From Schoenoplectus triqueter (taxonomy: Eukaryota > Streptophyta > Magnoliopsida > Poales > Cyperaceae), in contig CAXKVV010000728.1 of the NCBI GenBank assembly GCA_964058805.1, forward strand, positions 1 through 28,142: a stretch of DNA of 28,142 nucleotides. Direction: 5' to 3'. The notes beneath the pieces are model-generated. The model searched no databases, was not told the origin of the DNA, and saw only the letters and a program-made list of their open reading frames with translations. This document shows, in pieces, positions 1-12,200 of this stretch. Each line of letters opens with the position of its first letter. The stretch's first letter is position 1. The translations under genes and the position numbers were made by a program.

Positions 1-2629
1 TGTCTGATGTCTGGTTTCTTTCTGTATATTCTTAAACTCTAATTTTTATTTTCTACAGTACAGAACCAACTCTTTATAAATGTTGGATGTAGAAGTTTTA
101 AATTTTTTTGATCATTTAATTAAGGAAAAATTGATTACATGTCATTCCAAGTTGTAATTCAGTCGATAGATAGAGTGAATAATCAGGTTGATCGGGGGAG
201 GATGTTCGTAGATAAGGCTGATTGAGAGGAGGTCAATGAATTAAATTGTAAATAGTTTTAATCTCCTCTAACATATTCTGTAATTAAAAGGGATAATGTT
301 GATGAATTAATAAAACTGCTATATTTTATATTAGGTTAAGTTTTTAAAACTTTATCTTTTAGCGTTAATTAGGTTTAATTTTAGATTAAAATTATAGAAG
401 TTCAAGATATTGTTTAATTTTAATTGTTATTCAGATAAAGAAGGAAATCTAAGAAGAAAATAAGAGCCAAGTCGGGATCAAGCCGAAATGTTGACGTTGA
501 CAACAAAAAATGAAGAAATTTTAATCCAAACTTTGTATGGAGTGACTAAAATTATGTGTCAATATTGTAGAGATTATTTTTAGATTTTTCAACATATTTT
601 GAATCACTTCAATCAGAATTTGAATAAAAAAAGTTTTTCATTATTTGAGTGCAGCTGGCTTTTGTCAGACAATGTCCTTCAACCGGAAGGCATTTGCCCT
701 TTGGACCAACGCCCCTAACTTAGCCGATTTTCATCAAAATTCACCTAAAAACCTTTCTTCTCTTTTGCATAAATGATTGTATTATTTTACTCGAATCCCT
801 CCATCTTTCTAGCCGAAAAACTCACATGACTTAGCCAATTTTCATCACAGTTCGGCAGATTCAATGTTTTACAATTATTTTTAAATTCTCTCATTATTTT
901 TAGATTTTTCTTTAAATATGGGTCCAAAAACTTATGTGAGAATCATCCTAGACAGGTTTAGAAAGTTTTTAGAGAGAGAAAAAAATCATTTTAGAGAAAA
1001 AAGAGAGAAGAAGACAAAGGAGGAAAATATTAAATTGGGAGTAACTTTTATTCTATATCTTATTTTTCTTTCTTGATTTGTACAATGTATTTTTGTGATT
1101 CTCTCTCCTCCATTGAGACCATCCTTGGATTAGAGATATACCCTCAAACTTAATACAGTAATAATACTCATTTTTTTAATTATTATTTTTTATGAATTGC
1201 TTTTTATAATTGAACTGTTTGTGTATGAATTAAATTGTTTGATATTTGTATTAATAATTTATTCAGGATTAAAAGTCTCAAGTAGTGTAGATTCATAAAT
1301 TGCAGACAAATTATAAAGGTGCATAATATTTTTGAGAGAATTGATTAGATTTAAAACCAAATCTGACGATACTCGGATCCAAAAATGATATCTAACTCTA
1401 GATGAAGTACTTAACAGTGAAGTCTACATTAGTTGAGAATTTTTCTAGATAATTAAAATAATTAATTAAAAGTAATTAATCATGAATAATTAGTCTTTGA
1501 TTGTTTAGAATTACTAGAACTTAATGGGTTTTAATTAGAATTTAGAAGAATGAAATACTTAATCGTGAAATTTGCTCTAATTAGAGTACAATGTTAAATC
1601 TAACTATAAAATTAGCATTAAATTATATGATAACACTCACAAATTAGTAGTAAAATATATAGATTAGTGTGATTAATTCTCAAGTGGATGTTGAAACCCT
1701 AGATTCCTTTTATCTTGATAAAAATCCTAATTTATGTCCGGACAAATTTTAGTTTAGATTATTTTAGTTTTATACCTTAACCAAATTTTACTGTTTAGCT
1801 TAGAGAAATTAACTTTTATTGGTACTTTAAATCAGTCATTGTGGATTTGACATCTTTTGCTGCCTGATAGGTCATACGTTTGCGGCTTCTTTTATGTAAA
1901 TTAGGTATGTTATTATTAGTTTGAAAATAATGCAATAAATATGTAAATACATAATTTTATTCAACCTATAGTTAATTTGCTTTAGCTTGAATCATTATGC
2001 AAATAGTCACATTAGGGGTCAAAATGCAAGAGTACAAGAAGTTTGTTAGAATTTTAAACTATGAGATTAAACCTCTTTGTACATTAGTGTAAATATTAAA
2101 TTGTACCAAAGTCAGTATAAAGTAGTATCATATTTAATATATTTTTTATTTTATTATTTTACAAATTATATTTAAATTTAATAAGTTTCTTTGAGATTTT
2201 TGTAGAATCCTATAAAAACTTCAAGGAATACAAGTATTGATGATCAAGATTGCTAAAGAAGCTTCAATGAAAACATGAGATCATAATTATGTAAAGGTAT
2301 AGTTCAATATCTTATGTTTCTTCATAGCTTTGCAAGGAAAAAAAATCTTTGCCGCAGTAAACTGTTATAGCAGTTACACAACCGTTATAATATTTTATAA
2401 TTCTACACTCAATATTTTTCAAATTTTCTGAAGGCAGAGACACCATAAAAATTAACATAACATATCATTGTGTAACGATACATATGAAGCGTCTGCACTT
2501 CCAAATGTTCAGCAATTAAATGAATCATTTAAACGTCTCTGAAGTGCAGTAGACCTTGTTAGATTCTGGTCAAACTAGTCAAATTATTGTCAATATTTTA
2601 TAAAACGTTCAATATTTCCTCTTATCGTA
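1..2629. other. AT-rich intergenic DNA, nothing recognised
   Basis: No open frame of interest, RNA gene or repeat with clear ends. There are a few short similar phrases (TTAGCCGATTTTCATCA near 720 and TTAGCCAATTTTCATCA near 833) and a 9-bp inverted repeat CTGCACTTC/GAAGTGCAG around 2493-2548. Confidence 0.6.
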
Positions 2630-3270
2630 TAACAATTTAGTCTATAGGTAAAATCATTGGTATATGATCGATAGAAAATTAATATTTAATCATTACTAAT
2701 ATATATCTCGTTGAATGTCTAAATTTTAACTTGCTAAGTGTAAGTAAACTTTATAATAATGGATACCATGTTACTTTTATTTCAAATGTTTGTCATCTCA
2801 TTAATAGTTCTACTAACAAATTGGTATACAAAAGAAAATAAGAAAAGAGCATGTATCATTTATATCTTAGTCATTTCAAGTTTGATGAAACTTGCTTGAG
2901 TGTCATAGTATCTGACTCTTGGCTATGACATCGAAGATTGAGGTCATGTTTCAATAGACTCAATCAAAAAGTTGATCAACCTAAATTTAGTTAGAGAGTT
3001 ACCATTCAAAAAATATAAATTTGAAAGACTATGTGATGCATGTATGCAAGGTAAGTATGCAATATCAAGTTTTAAGACCAAAGAAATGATATCCAATAAT
3101 ACTACATAATAATTACTTTATTTAAATCTATTTTCCCCAATAAATATTCTAAGTATCTCAAAAACGTTTTGTACTTGTAATTGTAGATGATTATAATCGC
3201 TTTAATTGGGTAATTTTTTTGTCTCAAAAGATAAAATATCTGAGCAATTTGTCAATTTTTATACTATGGT
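2630..3270 (+). pseudogene. Decayed Ty1/copia fragment: protease end and integrase start
   Basis: Pieces of the copia polyprotein can be read in shifting frames: VECLNFNLLSVSKLYNNGYH (from 2710), then an HRRL/GHVSIDSIKKL zinc-binding start (about 2927-2970), LCDACMQGKYAISSFKTK (about 3029-3082) and VLVIVDDYNRFNWVIFL (about 3170-3225). Stops and frame changes separate them. No LTRs are visible nearby. The order and direction are those of an old, solo internal fragment. The zinc-finger sequence differs from that of the intron 13 element, so it appears to belong to another copia lineage. Confidence 0.8.
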
Positions 3271-3570
3271 AGAAACTAAAAAATCCTAAGTGTGAGCTCA
3301 CGACAGCTATAAAAAATTAATTATTGTGTGGGGTCTTATTATTTTTTTTTTTACAGATTGAGTTAAAAGAGTAATGACTACTCCTTTTAGTTTTGGGCTA
3401 CCAAACTAGCACTAATTATCCACCTGTGAATGCCCTGACATTAAAAGTCAATAGAACACTTTTAACTTGAAATCTCGACCTCAAAATCCATTGTCCTAGT
3501 AACTAGAGGTAAAAATAATAGAGCTTGGTACCTTACCCTATACGCTAGAAAAACACTACTCAACGGGAGT

Positions 3571-3716
3571 GTTTGGCACTCAATGAAATAGCAAAAAGTT
3601 AGAATAGAATAGTTATTCCGATGAATTAATTTGCCAAACGAATTTTAGACTAAGTAGAAGAGTGCAAAATAGTGCTAATCCGGTATACCAACTTATAGGT
3701 GGAATACCGGATTAGC
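3571..3716. repeat. Foldback sequences upstream of the TTA tract
   Basis: GCTAATCCGGTAT at 3674-3686 pairs perfectly with 3704-3716 across a 17-base loop. Just upstream GTTTGGCA at 3571-3578 pairs with TGCCAAAC at 3632-3639. These may be the remains of a MITE, but no target duplication was found. Confidence 0.5.
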
Positions 3717-3730
3717 TCTCGTTGAAATAG

Positions 3731-4218
3731 CGATTATTATTTGATTATATTATATTATGATTATGATTAAGATTTAGTATTATTATATTATATTTATGAT
3801 TATATTAATATTAATATTATGATTATTATTATTATCATTATATTATTATTATTAAATTATTATTATCATTATTATTATTATATTATCGTTACCATTAGCA
3901 TTATTATATTATTTATTATTATTATAAATATAATTTTAATATTATATTATTATATTATTATATTATAATGATTATGATTATGATTATTAATACTTATTAT
4001 TATTTTATTATGTTGTATTATATTATTATATGCTGATTATAGTGATGATTAATTTATTATTATATTATTATAATTATAATTATTTATAAATATTTTTATG
4101 ATTATGATTATATTTTTATTATTATATTATTATGATTATGATTATGGTTATATTATTATGATTATGACTATATTTATTATTATCATGATTATGATTATGA
4201 TTATTATATTATTAAAAT
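3731..4218. repeat. TTA/ATTATT-rich low-complexity tract
   Basis: Almost pure A and T, built from degenerate TTATTA, TATATTA and GATTATGATTA units. It runs straight into the 21-bp minisatellite. It looks like an expanded microsatellite region, with no coding signal. Confidence 0.9.
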
Positions 4219-4231
4219 TATGATTATAATT

Positions 4232-4500
4232 ATTTTAGATATGTATCTGGGGTATTTAGATATGTGTTCTGTGTGTTTAGATATTTGTCCTGGGTATTTA
4301 GATATATATTCTAGGTATTTAGATTTTTTTATGTATTTAGATATGTGTTCTGGGTGTTTATATATGTGTCATAGGTATTTAGATTCCATATTTATGTATT
4401 TAGATATGTGTTCTGAGTATTTAGATATAATATCTAGGTATTTAGATTTCTTACTTGAATATTTAGATATCTGTTCTTACGTATTTAGATTTCTTATGAT
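4232..4500 (+). repeat. 21-bp minisatellite, block 1 (about 13 units)
   Basis: Units follow GGTATTTAGATATGTGTTCTG with scattered changes. The unit is a multiple of three with few stops in one frame, so a heptapeptide repeat of YLDMCSG type stays open across the block. No promoter, conserved flanks or domain supports a real protein. Confidence 0.9.
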
Positions 4501-4700
4501 TTGGAAAATAAAATTAAAACATCACAAAAACAAAAAATTCCCAAAGAATAACTTGACATCTTTAAAAAATACTTCAACATCGCAGACTAATCACAACTTT
4601 TAAATTTTTTTATAAGTATTTAAATTTCTATTTTTATTTAATGTGATTTACTTATGTTAGTTATTGATATATATATCATGCATATTTAATTATCTATTAT

Positions 4701-5163
4701 AAGTATTTAGATTTCTTACTTAGGTATTTAGATATGTATTTTGGGTATTTAGATATGTGTTTGGGTATTTAGATATGTGTTATGGGTATTTAAGTATAAT
4801 ATCTAGGTATTTAGATTTCTTATTTAGGTATTTAGAGATGCGTTATGAGTATTTAGATATGTGTTCTTTGTATTTAAGTATAATATCTAGGTATTTAGAT
4901 ATGCGTTATGGGTATTTAAGTATAATATCTAGGTATTTAGATATCTTATTTAGGTATTTAGATATGCGTTTTGAGTATTTAAGTATAATATATAGGTATT
5001 TAGATTTCTTATTTAGATATTTAGAGATGTGTTTTGAGTATTTAGATATTTATTATGGGTATTTAGACATGTGTTATGTGTATTTAAGTATAATATCTAG
5101 GTATTTATATTTCATATTTAGATATTTAAATATGTGTTCTGGATATTTAAATATCATTTATAT
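4701..5163 (+). repeat. 21-bp minisatellite, block 2 (about 22 units, higher-order pattern)
   Basis: Three unit types alternate: GGTATTTAGATATGCGTTATG, GGTATTTAAGTATAATATCTA and GGTATTTAGATTTCTTATTTA. The second type recurs nearly exactly about five times, at multiples of 21 bases, showing that multi-unit segments were duplicated. The frame reads YLDMRYG, YLSIISR, YLDFLFR and is open over the block, probably only because the unit is 21 bases. Confidence 0.92.
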
Positions 5164-5165
5164 GT

Positions 5166-5925
5166 GATTATTTGGAGTATGTGATTTCTTTCAATTATTT
5201 ACTGAATAACACGAAAAAATTAAACTTCACAAAATATTATTTTCTCATAAAATAACAAGTACACTTTAAATATATCTTTATACAATTTTATCAGCCTAAT
5301 AATATATTCAATATCACAACATTCTAATTTATGTTCAACATCAAAGTTATAAATACATGAAATATATTTCAACATCATAAGTTCTAAAAAAGAGAGAATT
5401 CAAAAAGAAAACACTAGTGTCAGATCTAATATGGAATGTCGGGCTTAATTAACATATACTTAATTAAAAAATGAGCGCTGATAACACAAGGATTATCGAG
5501 AAGATGGAGGGTGCGGGAAGAAAAATATTTTCTCAAATAATAAAACTTATATTTGAAATTTGTATAATTATATGTACTCGAATTATAAATAATCCAATAA
5601 TTTACATGCTGCGCCGACCAAGGATAAGGTTTCTATATTTAGTACTCAAGGGAGGACTTTGCTAATTTATCCGAATTTGGTCGAGACAGCGCTGTTCCCA
5701 GTCCCACATCTCAAGTTTTAAAAGAAAACTAGTTTTAAAGAAAAGACGGAAGTAGAAGCAGCCCTCCATACCAAAATTTGCCGTCCACAAAATAGAAATA
5801 GACCAGCTCCAGGAAACATATCTATTGATTATTGTGCGGAAAACAGAAAGAGCGTCCAAACGAAAATTATACACAAGCCCTCAACAAAAAGAGAAAAATT
5901 AAACCGAAAGAAAACTATCGCCCCG
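5166..5925. other. VAC14 upstream region, nothing firmly recognised
   Basis: Sequence between the minisatellite and the VAC14 leader. It is AT-rich to about 5460, then mixed. A 64-codon open frame at 5471-5665 has low-complexity Ile-rich content and no family signal. Promoter elements of VAC14 presumably lie here, but none other than the TATA-like string near 5865 stands out. Confidence 0.5.
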
Positions 5926-6227
5926 TCCTCTCTCTCTCTCCTGCACTTTTCTCATCTTCCCTCTTCTGCGGGTTAGTAGGTTTCTTTCTCCATTCACTTG
6001 ATCGAGAGCTAGGGTTTTCTTTAACCATCTCGCGAGCGAAGGGGAACTGTAGGCTGAGCGAAGGGGAAAGCTCTAGGCTATATTTTCTCTTCTCTGGTTT
6101 GTTGGTGGATTGCTATGTTCCGATTTGAGAAGGAGAAGGTCAGGAGGCGAATTGACTTTTGGATCGTTTGTAGAAGCAGATAGCAATTTGCAGAGCGGGG
6201 ATATCTGTGCGATTACCATATATCGCG
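5926..6227 (+). promoter_or_regulatory. VAC14 core promoter pyrimidine patch and 5' leader
   Basis: A CT-rich run at 5926-5945 resembles the pyrimidine patch found near plant transcription starts. A TATA-like string (AATTATACA) lies about 60 bases upstream, near 5865. The leader between the run and the VAC14 ATG is less AT-rich than the flanks and has only one upstream ATG. The exact transcription start and any leader intron cannot be fixed from sequence alone. Confidence 0.45.
6115..6183 (+). promoter_or_regulatory. Upstream ORF (22 codons) in the VAC14 leader
   Basis: ATG at 6115 opens 22 codons ending at TAG 6181-6183, 44 bases before the main VAC14 ATG. The peptide is basic (MFRFEKEKVRRR, then a hydrophobic stretch). 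It is the only ATG between the pyrimidine patch and the main start, so scanning ribosomes would meet it first. Its context (TGCTATGTT) is weak for plants, so leaky scanning is likely. It is a regulatory uORF only if the transcript starts upstream of it and the region is not spliced out. Confidence 0.4.
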
Positions 6228-9200
6228 ATGGCGATTGACGCATCGACTATTGTTCCCGCTTCCGTACAAAGAAATCTCGCGGATAAGCTCTATGAGAAAC
6301 GAAAAAATGCGGCTCTTGAGGTGCTTGATCTTTATTTTTGTAATATTTTCTTGGTACGGTTTTACTCGTAGGTCAAGCAGACTATTGAGAAGATGAGAAG
6401 TGGGATGACAAATAAAAAAAGAAACTTGCAAATTATTTTTCCACTGCTGTAATGACGAGGGAAGTAGCTATATTTGGGGCGTGCTTATGGTATTTTAAGA
6501 AACTTGTTATTTATCTCTGATTCCACTTCTTTGGTTGTCCATCAAAATGGATCTCATTTTGATAGTAACTACCAGATTTATCCTCTAATTCTTATATATT
6601 TCTCTAGATGCTAGATATATGGTAGTTAAATGGGGTAATTGTCCAAGAATAGATCTTGATGGAGTTTGGTATCTCTCTCTGTCTCTCTCTCTCTCTGTCT
6701 CTGTCTCTCTCTCTCACTGATGCACCATCCAATATAGTAAATGTGACAGTAACAGTTGTAGTAGTTAGAAGTATCTTTAATATCTTGTAGATTCATGAAT
6801 CACTCGAAGCTCGCAAATGCTGACATCTAACCTATACTAATCATGCGACTTCTGCACTTAGCATCAGTGATGAGAATATTTCATGGAATGCATTTTAGAC
6901 CTTTATGGAAAGTGCATTTCTTGAATCTTGAGATCCTTCCTGATCTCTTATTCTACGTTGAATTTTCAATTGAAATAATATTATACTATTGCTGAAGAGT
7001 AATACTAGAATAAAATGGGAACAGATAGAAGGAATAACAAAGAACCTGGCAACAGCAGGGGAGCATGAGAAGATAGCATCCCTAATTCAAATGCTAATAG
7101 ATGACTTCACCAAATCTTCTCAGGCTAATCACAGAAAGGTTGCCTCTTTTCCCCTTTTTCTTTGTTAAATGAAATTATTCTCTTTTTAATCATAATAAGA
7201 CATGTCATGTTGTTGGCTTGCTGTCAACTTGCAGACCACTTATTTAGATATATTGGGTTACCGGACAGTAAAATTCTCTTGGTTTTATGCACTATTTTGT
7301 GATTAAGCACCTCCATCTTAGGTGAGCAAATGCAAAAGAACTCTTTGTTATAGTATTATTACATAAATTTGAAAAGTCCTTGTGCTATGGTGGAATTGGA
7401 ATGGGATCTGTTAGGTCTCATCCTCACTAAAACCCTGTATGATAGGTCTGCACTACTGACGGCATTTCTTGTTAATTTTGTTTTCTTTTGAGTATTTTTC
7501 TAGATCCGTTTCTTATTAATGATTTGAAACCTTTGTGGGTGTCTATAATATTTTCCAGGGTGGATTAATTGGACTTGCAGCAGTAACTGTTGGTCTTACA
7601 ACTGAAGCCGGGCCTCACCTTGAAGTAGGTGAACTTTTATTAGTTCTTGTAATATTACCCAAGGTTTATCACATGCTTGTTGTAGCACTTACTCAACCTA
7701 AATGAAATAGTATGGAATGATAAGGGAACTAAGTAAACTTTCTTACATATTTGTGTAATGCAGGACTGTTATCGCATGCAGAATTATTCTAATCTATGTG
7801 GTTATTTTTATGTCTTCTTTTTTGTCGTTTAACTTATTTTTTATCATTAGACTTTTGTTTACCTGTTTAGTTCTTTAGTCTCCATTTCTCTAGTCACTAA
7901 AAAACGGAGTCCTGTTTATAAACCACTTCTTTTAACTGTAGCATGCAAATGCTTATGATGTAATGTAAATACTAATAGGACTGAAAAGAGGCAAATGCTG
8001 TGAAAATTTGAATCCGACTTTTAATGCGCTTATTTTATTTCTTACAACCAACTTCTCTTTTTTGCTCATCTCTAATGCAGTTTGTCTGCAATAAGCGGGC
8101 AATGTGCTCACTTCTTTTGTATGTCAACAAAAGATTGACCCAATTTCTTCTTTTGACTATATAGCCTACTGAATCCGTTCTCCATATCTTGTGTGTGTTT
8201 TCTTTTTCTTTTTTCCTTTTTTTTTGGTTCTTGACCTAACAAAACCACTAGGTCACTACTAAAGATTTGTTGTCCAGAATGATTACAAACATTGCAGAAA
8301 AAAATACTACTCTTAACCATCTGCCAATGTAGCATAGTATCTGAAATACCATTGGTACAACATCCTGCCTGACTGTTACTGTTAATACCAGATAATTGAG
8401 CAGTGTACTAAAAAATACAGTCTGAAAGTACTAAAAACCATATGAACCATGAAAACGAACAACTAAAGGCCAATGAAAGTAACATTCTTAACACAAGTGC
8501 ACAGAAAACTTTAATGATGGCACATGAAAAATGCATTTATTTTCGATGCATTCTCTCTCTTCTATTTTTGCACTTCTATTTCAGCTGTTCTTTTCCTTTA
8601 ATTGATTGACATTTCCTCCCAACTTGTCAGAGTATTGTTCCACCGGTTGTTGAGTCCTTTTTAGACCAAGATAGCAAGGTTCGCTACTATGCTTGTGAAG
8701 CTCTTTACAACATTGCAAAAGTAAGCGCTTACTACTTTTTACTCTCTTTTATTTACTTAAATTTCAGATCATACAGTCAAATGCTATTATAGTTATAAAA
8801 TTGACTCATGTTCTACTGCCTACTGGTGTTTACTATCATTTCATTTGGTATCTGTTGTTCTGAGTATCATCTTGCTTTATTTGGCTTTAAATCTAAATGA
8901 CTGGTATATGTGATCTCAACATGTATGTGAATGCTTTGTTGTATTGTTGAGGCCTACTCCAATCATGAAATCCAGTGGTACCTAACCATGGGAGGGACGT
9001 GTATCTTTTTGACTATACCTCTCTATTGTAGGTTGTGCGGGGGGAATTCATCGTCTTTTTTAATAAAATATTTGATGCCCTCTGCAAGCTCAGCGCAGAT
9101 TCTGATCCAAATGTACAGAGTGCTGCCCATCTCTTAGACAGGCTGGTTAAGGTCAGCTTTCTATGAGAAATGTGTAATTGAATTTTATTTTAAATTTTGT

Positions 9201-12200
9201 TTCTGGAATTAACCTTTCGATCTTCAACTAGGATATTGTGACGGAGAGTGATTCTTTCAGGTATGCATTTTTGTACAAAAATTAAATATAAGAACTGTAG
9301 CCTGGACTTTTGTATCAACTAAGTGAAACCCTGCATAATCAGTATATACAAGGTTTAAGAACCAAATTTCCTAGTTCGTTGTGCTTCATGTTGACAAATC
9401 CTATTTTAAGGGGAAATAAGAGATCATCTGATACATGGGCAATCAACATTTATCAAAGTGGACCTTCTCCATAACACTATCTATGTTCTCGTTGCATGTA
9501 ATCATCTCAAAAGGTTGCATATCATTTGTAAGTATGCGGCAAATATTGGGTATATCATCCTTATAAACTGGTGCATAATCTTCATTGAATATTTACCAAA
9601 CTGGCTCTTGGTGTAAGGGAAGAATTTTGGCTATGGTACATGATCGGATTTATCTATAAACCTTCAAATCGTCGATATGCTTATACCTATAAGATTCTTA
9701 ATTATTCTATAATATTGAATTGCCATAGCATAGAAGAATTCATACCTCTATTGAAAGAGAGGATGAATGTCCTGAATCCTTATGTGCGGCAATTTTTGGT
9801 GGGCTGGATCACTGTTTTGGATAGTGTTCCTGATATTGACATGCTTGGTTTCCTCCCTGATTTTCTCGATGGTAATAATCTTGAGTTATATACTTGTAAA
9901 AACTTATTACATTTCAATTCGATCTAGTTATTAGGCACCTCTACCATACAGCATCTACTTATTTACATTTTAACCTCATGCTCTTTTGAAGGAAGCAAAT
10001 GTAATGAGAATTCCTAAAAGCAAAATTTTTCTTGTAAACATACTAGTTCCCTACTATTTTCATTAAATAAAATTAAATATATTGGAAAAAATCAACTACA
10101 TATAATACCCTACCCTTTGTAATGTCTATATCTTTTTGCTAAAATTTCTTTATGTTTTATTTCCGTCTGCTTTAGGCACCTCTACTTTTACTATACAGCA
10201 TCCTAAAACTAAGGGAGAAAATAGTTGCACTGCTAAAAGAAGCAACTATAACGGGAATCTTAAATGTAACAACTTCATTGCAATACACTTTGGTAACTCC
10301 ACCATATCATCAAAATTGAACATATTGAAAACATTAATTTGATATAATACCCTAATCTTTTTAACACGAATACCCTTCAGATTTAATGTGGGGCATACAT
10401 TAAGTGTGTATGAGAATACTTACTGTCCATTTCATCAAGGGTTGTATTTAATGGGATTTTTTTGCAGTATTAAGAGCGGTACCTGGTAATTATTTTTGTA
10501 GGTTTATTTAACATGCTGAGTGATTCTAGCCTTGAAATAAGGCAGCAAGCTGATGCAGCTCTCTCTGAATTTCTCCAAGAAATTAAGAACTCTCCAGTAA
10601 GTTCTAACCCTCCAGTATGTTTTTTTTTTTAAAAAAAAAATGATCTACCCTTTGATTGAGCCATTCTATATTTTTCCACAAGTGTGATTTGGAGGATAGG
10701 CCTTGAATTTTAGGCTCGCAATCAATCTTATTCACCCGAACAAAGTGAAACATAAAGAAATTGTAAACTGAGTCTAATGACTTGAGATAATTCGATTTGA
10801 GATAATTTCTCTTGGAAACTGCTACCAGAAAGTTCCTTTCTTTTGTTTTATTTTGATTGTTGTTCACTAGCTAAAATATGGCGTGAGGCTACTTTTGAAG
10901 GTTTTCTCACTCTTTTGTTATGTAACACGTACAGAATGTAGATTATGGTCGCATGGCGGAGATATTGGTGAGACGATGCGGATCTTCTGATGAATTCACT
11001 TGTTTAACAGCTGTTGTATGGGTAATATGTTGGAAAAAAACTTATCTTTTAGCATTGGGAAGGGATCACGTGACAATGCATTTTCAAATAAATACGAAAA
11101 AATCTTAAAAATAGAAAAAAACCTTATGGATATGTTCTTCTACTTATAGATTGATGGTGATTCAAATTTCATGCAATTTCATTATCGTTTGATAGTCCAT
11201 CAAAGACTGTCAAATTGTAACCGTTGTAAATTGTATAAAATTTTGATGGTCCTTGATGAAGTATCAAATGATAATGAAATTACATGAAATTTGAATCACT
11301 ATCAATCTATAAGTAGAACATATCCATAAGGTTTTTTCTATTTTTAAGTTTTTTTTAATATTTATTTAAAAATCCATTGTCAAGATTGTCAAAATAACCC
11401 ATTGTCAAGTGATCCCCACCCTTTAGCATTTAAATCTATTTTGGTAAGCCTGTAACAAAACTAATATTGAATCTATTTATGTATCTGCTAAAAGATATCT
11501 GCATATCATCTATGCCCCTCCAAAATGCTAATCTGACTATTTTTTTTCTTTTACATTTTCTGAGAAGTACTGAGCAGCCTTTATTGATTCTTGTTTATCT
11601 GGAGATGAAGAATAGGGAAGTCTCAGAAAAAAATGTAGTTATGGGCTAGAAATGTGCTCCCTTGTTCTCTATGAGTTATAATGTAGCATTAGTTAGGAGG
11701 TTTTGTGCTTGAATAGGTGATGTTGGAACTGCAGAAGGAGAAATCACTAGAGTGCCCATAACATTCTGAACAGGCCAATGGTGGTAATACTGTTACAAAC
11801 AAGTATAACGGCTCCTCGATAGAATGTTATGCTTTGGTGATATTGTGGGGACATTAAATGTTTTCAAATGAAAACAAGGACGACTGCTGAACTTGTGTTG
11901 TTCTGATAATATAGGCTTGAATGGACATGCTGCGTCAGCAGTGGTTGATACATGCTAGTCAATCTGTATTATTTTAATTCTGAATTTTAAAGTGGATTGT
12001 TTTATTAAATTTAGGTGAATGAGTTTGTAAAACTTGGTGGAGACCAGCTTGTGCCTCACTATGCTGATATTTTGGGGGCCATATTGCCTTGCATATCTGA
12101 CAAAGAAGAGAAAATACGAGTGGTATAAACCTTTTTTACAAGTCACAACCCTTGATATAATGTTCTGCACCCTTGATATAATGTTCTGCAATTTAGAATG

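Noticed and set aside
4220..5167. Two open frames of 127 and 136 codons as protein genes
   Set aside because: They are translations of a 21-bp minisatellite; openness follows from the unit length.
5471..5665. 64-codon open frame upstream of VAC14
   Set aside because: Ile-rich, no family resemblance, no supporting context.
6373..6441. Exon-like stretch reading VKQTIEKM after a TAG acceptor in intron 1
   Set aside because: It resembles the start of exon 2 superficially, but it has no good in-phase donor and runs into a stop. Exon 1 joins in frame to 7025, which matches the family.
9640..9927. 95-codon open frame as a separate gene
   Set aside because: It is VAC14 exon 7 (9729-9871) extended into the flanking introns.
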